Shown: positions 19,101-29,882 of the stretch, in pieces | Layout of the letters: each line of letters starts with the position of its first letter | How positions within the stretch are numbered: position 1 is the stretch's first letter | NCBI RefSeq assembly: GCF_009674675.1 | Contig: NZ_WKJC01000001.1 | Span: forward strand, 1,061,031-1,125,030 | DNA length: 64,000 nucleotides | Source: Kangiella sp. HZ709 | Lineage (GTDB): Bacteria > Pseudomonadota > Gammaproteobacteria > Enterobacterales > Kangiellaceae | Direction: 5' to 3' | The notes under the pieces: generated by a model | Told to the model about the DNA's origin: nothing | What the model saw: the letters and a program-made list of their open reading frames with translations, nothing else | The model's database searches: none | Program-made: the position numbers and the translations under genes

Positions 19101-22100
19101 GGTGTAGGCTCTTTAGCTTTTTCAATTTTCTGATCAGTCTTATTATCTTGAACTGGGTTAGTGATTTCTTGAATATTTTGCAAAGCCTTCTCAGCTTCAA
19201 TCTGCTCATCAGTGATTTCGATTTCTTTAGCTTTTTTCGAGACTTCAAGCACTTCTGGGTCATCGAGTGGTCCCGTAATTTTATATTCGATACTCGATAC
19301 TACATTTAAAGCTGGTTCAAAAATTTTGCTAATCACTAGCATTATCAAGCCAGTGGTTGGCTCGATTGCCCACCCCGCTAATACAGGCAAACTAGAACCA
19401 AGTTTAGGAGTTACCAGAACTTGTTGCTCTACTGATTGTTGATTCAAATCAACTTGCCCATTGACCACTACATCAGCCGCAGTACCATTTATCTCTACCT
19501 TCTCACTTAATAGAACGCCTTTTTCAATTTTAAAATTTCCAATAATATCATCATAGAAGAAACCATCTCTAAATAGATCACTAAAATCTAATGATAGTCG
19601 TCGTGGAATTGATTCGAGCGAAAACAAACTAAAGATGCGCGCTTTTTTATCACTTAGTTCCCGTATGGATCCTTTGCCTGCTTTTAATTTGAAGTAGCCA
19701 TCAGTTTGGCTTAACTCAAAATCATGCAAACGGCCTGGCCAGGATAGAGATAACTCACCAGATGTTTTTGAATCTCTAAGTCCACCACCTAAATTCCAAA
19801 AGTCCATCAAGCCTCTTGGCTTAGGTATATCAAAATTCAAATTAATGTTGGTGCTATTTTGATCGATTGTGCCTTGAATTTGAGATAGCAGTTGATCACT
19901 TACAAAAGCTTTGCCTTCAATAGTAATTTGACTACTGGAAAATTTACTTTTCAGTTCCACTGGTCCAAATTGATAACCATTGATAGTGCATATTTTGCAC
20001 TCCAGTATCCAATCATCATATTCAGCTAGATCTATATCGACTGAATTTTGCTCATTAACTTCATTAGAATCTAATGATAAATTCATATTTAGATTTTCAA
20101 TAACTAATTTTTTTTGACCATTTTCTAAAAAATTAATATTGGCTCTAGCTTGCTCGGAATAAAAATTAAAACGTATCGCATTTTTTTCATCACTTTCCCC
20201 TTTGATATCATTAATTCTGACATTAGTGAAAGCTTGATCAGCAAAGATAAGCTTAGGAGTCGTTAAGTTTATTCGCTGAATCCAATTGGGCCAATTTGAG
20301 TCGCCTTCTGACTTAATGTTAATTGCATCTAACCATTCATTTACATATATAGAGTTAAAATAACCCTCTATAGCAACGCCCTTCGTAGGTATTTCAAGTT
20401 TCTGTGTCGCTAAGTCGCCCAGTTTGATAATACCTGTTGGAAGGTAGTTGCTTGCTTGATTTTGCTCAATTTGAGCCGATAATTGATTGCCATAGGATGC
20501 TCTTACTTGTAAAGTTTCATCTTGCTTAAAAAATGTTGCTAAAAAGTTTGTCACCTTACTCTGGCTTTTCTTTATCCATTCAGGCCCACTAATAGCAGTA
20601 CCGACTAGATTACTTCTAACGATTAACGACTCTTCAAAATTCTCTTGTGTTGCGACCTTGTAGTGCAGCGAAAAGTCACTCTTCCCACTGGTATCTAATA
20701 GCTCATAACCCATAAGTTGTCGACTGACTTTGGCCAAACTAACTTTTCCATTTGCATCGATTTGGATAAAGTCATCATCATCTGTAAAGTTCCCTATCTT
20801 TACATCAATACTCAAGGGGCTATCGAAAAGAGTACCTTTTAGTTTTCTAGTTACAGCTCCATTCTCTGTAAAACGAAGCTGCCCATTTGTGTTATCCAAA
20901 ATTAAGCCATAAGGAATGCCTGAAATACTGGTATCAGAAAAACTAATAAGGCCTTCTATCTTAGATTTTATTTCCGTAGCTAACAAAAAATCCAAATTAA
21001 GATCTGCTGCCAAATAGCCTGAAAATTTTAAATTAAGAAGATCACCCCCTAATTTGTCAAGCATAGGAGATTGCAGATATATTTTCTTATAGCTTGGATA
21101 GTCGGTTTTTACGGATAGTTTTACCGAGAGTTCTTCATCTGGAGCTTTTATATCGGGAATAATAGCTACCCCCTTTAAAATCTTTACACCTTCTAAAGTT
21201 CCATCTGTTGTCGCAAAGGATATTCTTTCATTATCAAATATCGCTTTGGCGTCAATGTCTGTAGCTATCGGCCAATCTGGCTGAAATTTAAAGTCCGTAT
21301 CTGTTACATTAGCTTGAACGTTAAATACTCCATCATTATTCTTAAAAGGAAAGTTCTGCATTGACCCTTGCCATATGAACTTTGCAAAAGGTACTTGTCC
21401 AGACTTAAGACTCTGATCTAAATAAGCTAAAGCTTTTTTTGATAAGCTGCCCTGTCGTGGCCAGTAATTCTCAAGTTTAGCCACATTGATGTCTTCACCT
21501 TCAGCATAAAGTGACATATGTAGATCATCATCAAATGTTACAACTCCTCTTGCTTTGACTTTCGCATCTTGATTTTCAAATGAAAACTGCTCTATAAGAA
21601 AAGTGCTAGACTGCTCTATCTCATAAATACCACTTAGGGTTAGTTCTTTAACAGCAGTTTTTTCCTTGAGCATAGGACGAAAATCAAAAGAGACGTTATT
21701 TGTTTTAGCGTTTACAAACCAAGAGCCTTGCTCTCCTTTTATAATTATATTATCTAACTCTACCCCAGGTATTTTCCTAAATGGATTTATCTTAATGTCA
21801 CTAAAGTCTAATGTCCCACTAAATGGTTGAATAGCGTCTTTTGAATCTATTAGCACTAAATCTACCGAATTGACGATTCCTTTGGGTTGCAAGCCAGTTA
21901 AAACAGTTAATTGCTCGTCGGTTAGTGCAGGCGTTATTATTCTTGTCAAAAATCCAAAAGGTAAAACTCCCGTTTTTAATCGGTAGCCAATCTGATTATC
22001 ACGGTTCGATGCTGTCAGTTCAATATAACTTTGATGCTGCTCATAGCCATCATTTTCTTTTGTTGAAATTAATAACTTGTCACTCTTTATGGTGTAATAC

Positions 22101-22975
22101 TCACCTTGCTTAGAAAGATTAAGAGCGATATCGACCTTAGCTGCTGCCCTTTCAGCATTGTTTATTTCGAGCCGTCCAGTCTCTAACTTTCCATTAGTTT
22201 GAGTGAGCCAGGTTTTTAAGTTGACCTGTTGATAATCGACAATATGTTCTAAGTGAACTAATTTGTTCAGCTTCTCTAATTCTAAAGATTTAATATCCAA
22301 ATAATATTGCAGCTGTTCCTCGCTATCAAAAAAGCTGCCTTGCGACTCTATCACTAGCCGCCCTTTTTTAATAAGGTCACCATAAGTATCTAGTAATAGT
22401 TGGCGCTCATCTTTATCATGCTTATAAATGAGTTGAGATACTCTTTGAGTGAACTGCTCTTGCTCAGCTAATGCAGAAAATTCCAAATCAACAATTGAAA
22501 TATAGTCATGGTTAAAATCATTAATAAAATTTCGTGAAGACTTTTCAAAGTCTTCTAGTGACATCAACTTATTAGAATTTGATATTGTGGAGGAAACAAG
22601 GTTTAGCTTAACAGATGATAATTCGATTTCTTTGGTTACTAAATTTCCACTATAAACTGTGGCCCACAAATCTAGTTTTAGTTTATTATTCTTACTACTA
22701 AATTCAACGCCTCGACTATTATCTAACCACTGTAAGTCAGTAATTTCTACAATCGGATGAAAACCAGACCAGTCAACTTGTAAATTTTTATAATCTAGCT
22801 GTCCACCAACATAGTCGGCCACATACTCTTGAATGATTGTTTTTTTCTGTAAGAAATAAGGTAATGAAACTTTGATTAATGATAGCAGCAACACGAAGAT
22901 GATGAGTAATATGGATACTAACCAAATAGATTTCGATATTAATTTAGATAAAAATTTGCTGAATGCTGAAGCCAT
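19097..22975 (-). CDS. yhdP: AsmA-like envelope lipid transport protein YhdP
   Basis: A 1292-residue protein with one N-terminal membrane helix (about 14-34) followed by a very long periplasmic beta-rich region, typical of the AsmA-like YhdP/TamB/YdbH group that bridges inner and outer membranes and moves phospholipids. The conserved C-terminal AsmA/DUF3971 part includes WPGRLHDFELSQTDGYFKLKAGKG, RIFSLFSLESIPRRLSLDFSDLF and the LPVLAGWAIEPTTGLIML segment. The length is close to E. coli YhdP (1266). It ends in an acidic, low-complexity tail. It lies between rng and the nit gene, as in E. coli relatives. Confidence 0.94.
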   Translation of the reverse strand: MASAFSKFLSKLISKSIWLVSILLIIFVLLLSLIKVSLPYFLQKKTIIQEYVADYVGGQLDYKNLQVDWSGFHPIVEITDLQWLDNSRGVEFSSKNNKLKLDLWATVYSGNLVTKEIELSSVKLNLVSSTISNSNKLMSLEDFEKSSRNFINDFNHDYISIVDLEFSALAEQEQFTQRVSQLIYKHDKDERQLLLDTYGDLIKKGRLVIESQGSFFDSEEQLQYYLDIKSLELEKLNKLVHLEHIVDYQQVNLKTWLTQTNGKLETGRLEINNAERAAAKVDIALNLSKQGEYYTIKSDKLLISTKENDGYEQHQSYIELTASNRDNQIGYRLKTGVLPFGFLTRIITPALTDEQLTVLTGLQPKGIVNSVDLVLIDSKDAIQPFSGTLDFSDIKINPFRKIPGVELDNIIIKGEQGSWFVNAKTNNVSFDFRPMLKEKTAVKELTLSGIYEIEQSSTFLIEQFSFENQDAKVKARGVVTFDDDLHMSLYAEGEDINVAKLENYWPRQGSLSKKALAYLDQSLKSGQVPFAKFIWQGSMQNFPFKNNDGVFNVQANVTDTDFKFQPDWPIATDIDAKAIFDNERISFATTDGTLEGVKILKGVAIIPDIKAPDEELSVKLSVKTDYPSYKKIYLQSPMLDKLGGDLLNLKFSGYLAADLNLDFLLATEIKSKIEGLISFSDTSISGIPYGLILDNTNGQLRFTENGAVTRKLKGTLFDSPLSIDVKIGNFTDDDDFIQIDANGKVSLAKVSRQLMGYELLDTSGKSDFSLHYKVATQENFEESLIVRSNLVGTAISGPEWIKKSQSKVTNFLATFFKQDETLQVRASYGNQLSAQIEQNQASNYLPTGIIKLGDLATQKLEIPTKGVAIEGYFNSIYVNEWLDAINIKSEGDSNWPNWIQRINLTTPKLIFADQAFTNVRINDIKGESDEKNAIRFNFYSEQARANINFLENGQKKLVIENLNMNLSLDSNEVNEQNSVDIDLAEYDDWILECKICTINGYQFGPVELKSKFSSSQITIEGKAFVSDQLLSQIQGTIDQNSTNINLNFDIPKPRGLMDFWNLGGGLRDSKTSGELSLSWPGRLHDFELSQTDGYFKLKAGKGSIRELSDKKARIFSLFSLESIPRRLSLDFSDLFRDGFFYDDIIGNFKIEKGVLLSEKVEINGTAADVVVNGQVDLNQQSVEQQVLVTPKLGSSLPVLAGWAIEPTTGLIMLVISKIFEPALNVVSSIEYKITGPLDDPEVLEVSKKAKEIEITDEQIEAEKALQNIQEITNPVQDNKTDQKIEKAKEPTP

Positions 22976-22978
22976 AAA

Positions 22979-24457
22979 CTAAATCAGCACCACATCGTAT
23001 TGGTCAGTGCCATATAATGGTTCAGCTTGTAAGCGAATCGGCTTGCCTATGGCATCTTCTAGTTCCGCTAAACCGCTCGCTTCTTCATCAAGCATACATT
23101 CAACAACATCTTCACTAGCTAATACTAATAACTTTTGAACATCATAAGCGCGCGACGAACGGCTAATTTCCCTAAATATCTCATAACAAATAGTTACTGC
23201 AGTTTTGATAAAGCCACGACCATTACAATACTGACATGGCTCGCACATCAACTGTTCAAGTGACTCACGAGTTCTTTTGCGCGTCATCTCAACTAAACCT
23301 AAAGAGGAAACTTCCGTGATCTGGGTTTTAACATGATCTCGATCCAAGGCCTTCTCTAATGTTCGTAGTACCTGTCTTTTATGCTCTGCATCTTGCATAT
23401 CAATAAAATCGACAATAATAATTCCACCCAGATTTCTTAATCTTAGTTGTCTAGCCAAAGCATTCGCAGCTTCAAGATTGGTTCTGAATATCGTTTCTTC
23501 TAAGGTTTTGTGTCCTACAAATGCACCAGTATTGACATCAATGGTAGTCATCGCTTCAGTTTGATCGACAACAAGATAGCCACCGGATTTTAATTGCACT
23601 TTTCTTTCCAGTGCCTTGTGAATTTCTTCTTCGATATTATACAAATCAAATATTGGGCGTTCACCATTATAAGCTTCTATTCTTTGTGTCAGAGCTGGTG
23701 TGAATTTTTTTACAAACTTATTAACCTGATTAAAGGTGACTTCGTCATCAATCCTTACACGCTCAATATCTTCAGCTAATAGATCCCGCATAATTCTAAG
23801 TTCTAATGGTAAATCTTCATGCAATAGCCCGGGCGACTTAACTTTCTTTTTTTGCAGTTGAATTTCAGCCCATAACTTTTGTAAAAAAAGACTATCACGA
23901 GTTAACTCTTCCGCTTCTGCTTTTTCTGCTGCAGTTCTGACTATATAGCCATATTCTTCATTAGAACTCTCTTGTAAAATTTTTTTTAATCGCAGTCTCT
24001 CTTCTTCTTCTTCAATTCGCTGAGAAACACCAACATGTTTATGATCTGGCATCAAGACTAAGTAGCGTGATGGAATAGTGATGTGAGTTGTTAATCGCGC
24101 CCCTTTACTACTGATAGGATCTTTGATTACTTGCACTAAAATCTTTTGGCCCGCTCGAATTAAATTAGTAATATCTTGCGGTTCATCAGAGTCATCAGAA
24201 TTTTTTTCGCTTGCGGAGTCAAGATCTTGCTCCATAAAGATATCTGCGGCATGTAAAAAAGCAGCTTTATCTAAACCTATATCCACAAAAGCCGCCTGCA
24301 TGCCAGGCATGACTCTCGTCACAATACCTTTGTATATATTTCCTGCAACACCTCGATTAGCAGTCCTTTCCAAATGCACTTCTTGCAGGACACCATTCTC
24401 TACTACAGAAACTCGCGTTTCTTGTGGCGTTACATTAATTAAAATTTCTTCGCGCAT
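22979..24457 (-). CDS. rng: Ribonuclease G
   Basis: The 492-residue endonuclease that processes the 16S rRNA 5' end and some mRNAs. An S1 RNA-binding domain covers about residues 35-125 (NIYKGIVTRVMPGMQAAFVDIG). The catalytic part has TTIDVNTGAFVG and IIIVDFIDMQDAEHKRQV with the two metal-binding aspartates, and CEPCQYCNGRG provides the zinc-link cysteines. The acidic S1 insertion (DSDEPQD region) is a normal variation. The long C-terminal scaffold of RNase E is missing, so this is RNase G. It follows maf and precedes yhdP. Confidence 0.96.
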   Translation of the reverse strand: MREEILINVTPQETRVSVVENGVLQEVHLERTANRGVAGNIYKGIVTRVMPGMQAAFVDIGLDKAAFLHAADIFMEQDLDSASEKNSDDSDEPQDITNLIRAGQKILVQVIKDPISSKGARLTTHITIPSRYLVLMPDHKHVGVSQRIEEEEERLRLKKILQESSNEEYGYIVRTAAEKAEAEELTRDSLFLQKLWAEIQLQKKKVKSPGLLHEDLPLELRIMRDLLAEDIERVRIDDEVTFNQVNKFVKKFTPALTQRIEAYNGERPIFDLYNIEEEIHKALERKVQLKSGGYLVVDQTEAMTTIDVNTGAFVGHKTLEETIFRTNLEAANALARQLRLRNLGGIIIVDFIDMQDAEHKRQVLRTLEKALDRDHVKTQITEVSSLGLVEMTRKRTRESLEQLMCEPCQYCNGRGFIKTAVTICYEIFREISRSSRAYDVQKLLVLASEDVVECMLDEEASGLAELEDAIGKPIRLQAEPLYGTDQYDVVLI

Positions 24458-24502
24458 AGCAACTTTCTATTTTTGATAAATTTTAGTGTAGCAATTAACC
24501 CG

Positions 24503-25138
24503 TCAATTCAATAGGTATTTGATGTTAAATTCATCAAGCATTTGTCGAGTCTCAAATAAGGGTAACCCCATAACACCTGAGTAACTTCCAACTAATCGTT
24601 TTATAAAACTAGCAGCAACACCCTGAATCGCATATGAACCAGCTTTCCCCATTGGCTCTAAAGTATCGCAATAGGTATTGATTTGAGAAAGATTAATATG
24701 CTCAAAGGTGACTGAACTTTGACTGGTTTTTTGGACTTGTTGCTCTGAATCTACCACTACAACACTCGTTAAAACTTGATGCGTTTTACCAGATAATTTG
24801 CTTAACGTATTAACAGCATCTTGCTTATCTACTGGCTTACCTAGTACTTCATTTTCTAATACTACTATAGTATCCGCTGCTAAAATTGGAACCTTATAGC
24901 TATTCAGCGATTCCATATTCATTGTGAGCACCTGAGTGCTTGTAGCTAAATTTTGTTTTGCCGATAAAGCTTTTCCCATTGCTAATCGCTCCACATACTC
25001 AAGTGGAGTCTCATTGGCCAGTTGAGTTTCATCAAATTCGTTGTTTATATGAGTGAAGGCTACTCCCAACTGAGTGAGCAGCTCTTTTCGACGAGGTGAA
25101 TTAGATGCAAGATAAATGCTCTGATATTGATGAAGCAT
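24503..25138 (-). CDS. maf: Maf-family nucleoside triphosphate pyrophosphatase (YhdE type)
   Basis: A 211-residue Maf protein that hydrolyses dTTP/UTP and modified nucleotides to the monophosphate, a house-cleaning role. The N-terminal ASNSPRRKELLTQLG phosphate-binding motif is at about residues 11-25, and ILAADTIVVLENEVLGKP holds the catalytic aspartate. A short insertion around TSTQVLTMNMESLNSYKVP (about residue 65-83) is unusual, making it slightly longer than E. coli YhdE (197 aa). It sits between mreD and rng, the standard location. Confidence 0.93.
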   Translation of the reverse strand: MLHQYQSIYLASNSPRRKELLTQLGVAFTHINNEFDETQLANETPLEYVERLAMGKALSAKQNLATSTQVLTMNMESLNSYKVPILAADTIVVLENEVLGKPVDKQDAVNTLSKLSGKTHQVLTSVVVVDSEQQVQKTSQSSVTFEHINLSQINTYCDTLEPMGKAGSYAIQGVAASFIKRLVGSYSGVMGLPLFETRQMLDEFNIKYLLN

Positions 25139-25140
25139 TC

Positions 25141-25623
25141 TTATTTGACCTTAAAATAACCAGCTATTTGCTTTAACAAAAGGTAAATCCAAGGCCATAA
25201 GACTCCATTTAAGACAATTCCAATCCATGGCAATGTATCAATAGATTTCCCCGTTAAACGACCTAACCAATAGGTTATGGCTAAATAAACTGCGCTTACA
25301 ATGGCTAGTGATAAACCTTGTTTCCATAAAGGGAAGAGACGAACTCTCTTATACAATAACTGCAGAATAAAAGTCGTGATTGCCAATGCAAAGCCATGCA
25401 AGCCCATACTGGTATTTAAAATCACGTCAAGCATTAGCCCAACTATCAATGCCCAAAACAAACCGACTCTTTCCGGGATATATAAGACCCAAAAGCTCAA
25501 TACCAACATAACCCAAGATGGTCGCCACATTTGCCATGAATCAGGTATCGGAAACAAAGTTAAAACCATGGCTACCATTAAAGACAGCAATATTAACCAG
25601 GTTCCTCTTTTGCTACCGCTCAT
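25141..25623 (-). CDS. mreD: Rod shape-determining protein MreD
   Basis: A 160-residue inner-membrane protein of about five helices belonging to the elongasome. The segments WRPSWVMLVLSFWVLYIPERVGLFWA, LMLDVILNTSMGLHGFAL and the C-terminal WIGIVLNGVLWPWIY are typical of MreD. The start is taken at ATG 25623, beginning just before the first helix; the frame remains open further upstream, but that part lies inside mreC. The start overlaps the mreC stop by 11 nt, and maf follows after 2 nt. Confidence 0.93.
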   Translation of the reverse strand: MSGSKRGTWLILLSLMVAMVLTLFPIPDSWQMWRPSWVMLVLSFWVLYIPERVGLFWALIVGLMLDVILNTSMGLHGFALAITTFILQLLYKRVRLFPLWKQGLSLAIVSAVYLAITYWLGRLTGKSIDTLPWIGIVLNGVLWPWIYLLLKQIAGYFKVK

Positions 25624-26458
25624 TGGTTGCCTCCAACTCTTGAGTTGCTGTTTCCCAAAGTAGCAACACATGATCTGCCGTATTGATATTGGCTGTCGGT
25701 TCTGCAATAACTTCTAAATAAGGTTGATCCGAATTTTTAGTGACTGATACTACTTTAGCGACAGGGTAACCATCAGGGAATTTTTCACCCAAACCCGAAC
25801 TTAACAATAAATCACCTTGTTTAATATCGATAGTACTTGGTAAATGCATCACATTTAAGTTAATCCCATTACCTCTAGCTATCGCCCGAATTCCATTCCG
25901 GTTATTTTTAACTGGAATTGCATGATTGGGATCATTAATCAAAATAATACGACTCCAAAAAAGGGTCACCTCAATTACCTGCCCCATAACACCATCAGAA
26001 TCGACAGCGGACTGACCGACATATAAACCATCACTAGAGCCTTTGTTAACCATTATTTCTTGCGCATAATTATTAGTGTTCACATTAATAATTTCTGCAA
26101 TCAGACGCTTACCTTTTAATTTTCTTGATGAGTTAAGTAGTTTACGTAATTGAGCATTATCTGACTCTAATCCTACCAATCGTTGATTCTGGGCTTTGAG
26201 TATCATGAGCTGATCTTTTAAGTTTTGATTCTCATCAATCAGATCGGCTCGACTCACAATGTTATCATCAGCCCAGACGCTGATTTCACTTGGTAAATTT
26301 GCTAAATAATAAACTGGAGATGCCAATGTGGAAAAAGTACTGCGAACTGAATTCAAATATTGATAGCGGTAATCAAGTACCATCATGCTAGAGCAAGTTA
26401 TAAGCACTAATATTAATTGAATTAATAAAGAAGGACCTTGAGTGAATATTGTCTTAAT
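25613..26458 (-). CDS. mreC: Rod shape-determining protein MreC, probably starting at an AUU codon
   Basis: MreC is a bitopic inner-membrane protein that activates the PBP2-RodA elongation synthase. A membrane helix is followed by a coiled coil (about residues 75-105 from the long start) and a periplasmic beta domain with VNKGSSDGLYVGQSAV and SGLGEKFPDGYPVAKV. The first conventional start is GTG 26407, but that would cut the membrane helix. The frame is open for 17 more codons, and they encode KTIFTQGPSLLIQLILV, which matches the MreC N-terminus. No ATG, GTG or TTG lies in this extension before the in-frame TAG at 26465-26467. An ATT at 26456-26458 stands exactly where homologues begin, with AGGGG 9 nt before it. 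This gives 281 residues. The family is certain; the start is inferred. Confidence 0.9.
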   Translation of the reverse strand: MKTIFTQGPSLLIQLILVLITCSSMMVLDYRYQYLNSVRSTFSTLASPVYYLANLPSEISVWADDNIVSRADLIDENQNLKDQLMILKAQNQRLVGLESDNAQLRKLLNSSRKLKGKRLIAEIINVNTNNYAQEIMVNKGSSDGLYVGQSAVDSDGVMGQVIEVTLFWSRIILINDPNHAIPVKNNRNGIRAIARGNGINLNVMHLPSTIDIKQGDLLLSSGLGEKFPDGYPVAKVVSVTKNSDQPYLEVIAEPTANINTADHVLLLWETATQELEATNER

Positions 26459-26523
26459 AGCTAACTACCCCTAACTATTTAATTACTACTTTTAAATACT
26501 GTATTTTAATAAAACCATCATAT

Positions 26524-26552
26524 AAAAAAATCGGGCTTTAAGCCCGATTTTT
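26524..26552 (-). terminator. Rho-independent terminator after mreB
   Basis: AATCGGGCT and AGCCCGATT pair over a TTA loop with A/T runs on both sides, so the hairpin could work on either strand. On the minus strand it follows mreB by 14 nt and precedes mreC, separating the cytoskeletal gene from mreCD. Confidence 0.88.
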
Positions 26553-26566
26553 ATTGTAAACTTTAA

Positions 26567-27652
<1,086 letters not shown>

Positions 27653-27741
27653 CTAAAAAAGCATTTATTGATGCTTGAAACTGCCCCAAAAGGCTTGTGT
27701 TTATTGATAAAGCGCATTTTTTTACTTATCGCGCTACTCTA

Positions 27742-27769
27742 ACAATAGTCACCCTTTGGGGCAAGTCAA
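27742..27769 (-). promoter_or_regulatory. Probable sigma-70 promoter of mreB
   Basis: Reading the minus strand, TTGACT (27764-27769) and TATTGT (27742-27747) are 16 bp apart, giving an mreB leader of about 125 nt. The stretch TTGCCCCAAAGG in the spacer recurs in inverted orientation as CTGCCCCAAAAGG at 27681-27693, inside the leader. A weak hairpin (AAGCAT/ATGCTT) followed by a T-run lies at about 27652-27677, also on the minus strand. The rest of the 271-nt gap up to prmC shows nothing clear. Confidence 0.5.
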
Positions 27770-27881
27770 AACCAAGCATAAAGGGATTTATTTGAACTAT
27801 TGGTGAGAATAATTTTTTAGATGTAAATTCAATCCAACTAGTAGACAAACATATTGCCAACTAATTCCAATTTTTAGCAAG

Positions 27882-28751
27882 CTAATTGGCTGGTTGTGCG
27901 ATAGTCACTCGATCAAGCCCTGCTAGATCTTGAAAAGTTTCAATTTCAACATACCCTAATTCTTGCAAAATGGACTGAATAGTTTGAGCTTGCTCAAAAC
28001 CGTGCTCAAACATTAAATAGCCTTTGCTAGTTAAAATAGATTTTGCTTGCTCAGCGATGATTCTAATATCAGCGTAGCCATTATCTTGAGAGACCAAAGC
28101 AGAATAGGGTTCAAAGCTTAAATCCTTTAAATGAGGGTCGTCTTCAGCAACATAAGGAGGGTTTGATACAATTAAATCGAGTTTGCCCTTTTGCCAATTT
28201 ACTAACCACGAGTTTTGCAGACATTTAACATTATCAAGACTTAAACTACTGACGTTTTGCTGAGCAACTGCTAATGCCCTCTCACTAAAATCTACTGCAA
28301 AAACAGTTGCTTGAGAACGCTCATAGCCCAACGCACAAGCTATAGCGCCACTGCCTGTGCCTAAATCAGCCACATTAAAGTCGCCTTCCAAAGGAATTTT
28401 ATCAAGGGCTAGCTCAACCAATAATTCAGTTTCAGGTCTTGGGACAAGGGTGTCTTGAGTGACTTTCAGGTTAAAAGTCCAAAAATCTTGCGAACCGATA
28501 ATATAAGCTAACGGCTCGCCAGTTAATCTTCTTTCTATTAATTGACAGAATAACTGATCATCACCATTGGTTAATTGAAATTCAGGCCAAGTTTTTAGCC
28601 AAGTCCGACTTTTGTGCAGACTAAATGCCAATAAAAGCTCTGCCTCTAATTGGGATTCACGCTCATCCGTGACCGCCCGCAATTCTTGAGTCGCGGCTTT
28701 CAGATATTCATTAACAGTGTTTAAAGACTGGAACACTGAAGCTTTACCCAA
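27882..28751 (-). CDS. prmC: Peptide chain release factor glutamine methyltransferase PrmC
   Basis: Methylates the glutamine of the GGQ motif in RF1 and RF2. The 289-residue protein has the N-terminal helical domain, the SAM-binding VADLGTGSGAIACALG (about 127-142) and the catalytic NPPY at 197-200. The call is supported by its position directly after prfA, with 2 nt between. The start is uncertain: TTG 28751 begins the frame near AGGA, and GTG 28736 is an alternative. Confidence 0.95.
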   Translation of the reverse strand: MGKASVFQSLNTVNEYLKAATQELRAVTDERESQLEAELLLAFSLHKSRTWLKTWPEFQLTNGDDQLFCQLIERRLTGEPLAYIIGSQDFWTFNLKVTQDTLVPRPETELLVELALDKIPLEGDFNVADLGTGSGAIACALGYERSQATVFAVDFSERALAVAQQNVSSLSLDNVKCLQNSWLVNWQKGKLDLIVSNPPYVAEDDPHLKDLSFEPYSALVSQDNGYADIRIIAEQAKSILTSKGYLMFEHGFEQAQTIQSILQELGYVEIETFQDLAGLDRVTIAQPAN

Positions 28752-28753
28752 TC

Positions 28754-29848
28754 CTAGTTAGCTGATTCTGCAAGTGCAGCTAATTGGTCAGCTTGATTCT
28801 CAGCCACTAAAGGTTCAACAATCTGATCGATGTCTCCTTCCATAATTTCATCTAACTTGTACAGGGTTAAATTAATGCGATGATCCGTCATGCGGCCTTG
28901 CGGATAGTTATAAGTACGAATGCGATCTGAACGGTCACCTGTTCCTACTAGATTACGACGCATTTCAGTTTGTTCTTGTTGTGCTTTAGCATCTTCCGCC
29001 GCTTGAATTCTAGCTTGCAACATGGCCATGGCTTTGGCTTTATTTTTATGTTGAGAACGTTCATCCTGACATTCAACTACTACCCCAGTTGGTAGGTGAG
29101 TAAGACGAATCGCTGAATCCGTTTTATTCACATGCTGACCACCTGCGCCAGAAGCACGAAAGGTATCGACTCGCAAATCGGCTGGATTAATTTCAATTGC
29201 ATCCACAGCATCGGCTTCAGGCATAATCGCGACGGTACAAGCTGAGGTATGAATACGGCCTTGAGATTCAGTTTCTGGAACTCGCTGTACTCGATGAGCG
29301 CCTGACTCAAACTTTAAACGTGAATAAACCATATCACCACTGATGCGCATAATGATTTCTTTGTAACCACCTTGATCGCTACGGTTTTCATTCATCACTT
29401 CAACCTGCCAGCGCTTCTTTTCTGCGTACTTAGAGTACATACGGAATAAATCACCAACAAAAATTGCTGCTTCGTCACCACCGGTGCCAGCACGAATTTC
29501 TAGGAAAGTATTTTTATCGTCATTCGGATCTTTTGGTAGTAATAACTTTTGTAGCTCATCTTCTAGCTCTACCAATAAGCCTTTATATTCTTTTAATTCT
29601 TCTTGCGCCATTTCACGCATATCAGGATCACTATCACTCAGCATCTCTTCAGCTGTAGCCAAACCGTCAATCGCTTCTTGATATTTTTGGAAACCTGCAA
29701 CCACTTCTTCAAGTGCAGAATATTCTTTAGATAAATCTCTAAACTTATTCTGATCGGTTATCACATCTGGATCGCCCAGTAAGGCACTCAACTCTTCATG
29801 ACGATCAACCAAGCCTTGTAACTTTTCTATAACGGATTCTTGCAACAT
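28754..29848 (-). CDS. prfA: Peptide chain release factor 1
   Basis: RF1 terminates translation at UAA and UAG. The 364-residue protein has the stop-codon-reading PxT tripeptide (PET, residues 191-193) and the catalytic GGQ at 236-238 in [20 protein letters not shown]2 would have SPF instead of PxT. It lies between hemA and prmC, the classical hemA-prfA-prmC order. Confidence 0.97.
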   Translation of the reverse strand: MLQESVIEKLQGLVDRHEELSALLGDPDVITDQNKFRDLSKEYSALEEVVAGFQKYQEAIDGLATAEEMLSDSDPDMREMAQEELKEYKGLLVELEDELQKLLLPKDPNDDKNTFLEIRAGTGGDEAAIFVGDLFRMYSKYAEKKRWQVEVMNENRSDQGGYKEIIMRISGDMVYSRLKFESGAHRVQRVPETESQGRIHTSACTVAIMPEADAVDAIEINPADLRVDTFRASGAGGQHVNKTDSAIRLTHLPTGVVVECQDERSQHKNKAKAMAMLQARIQAAEDAKAQQEQTEMRRNLVGTGDRSDRIRTYNYPQGRMTDHRINLTLYKLDEIMEGDIDQIVEPLVAENQADQLAALAESAN

Positions 29849-29882
29849 GGGTAAATTCTTTTCCTATCGCTATTATTTTTTG

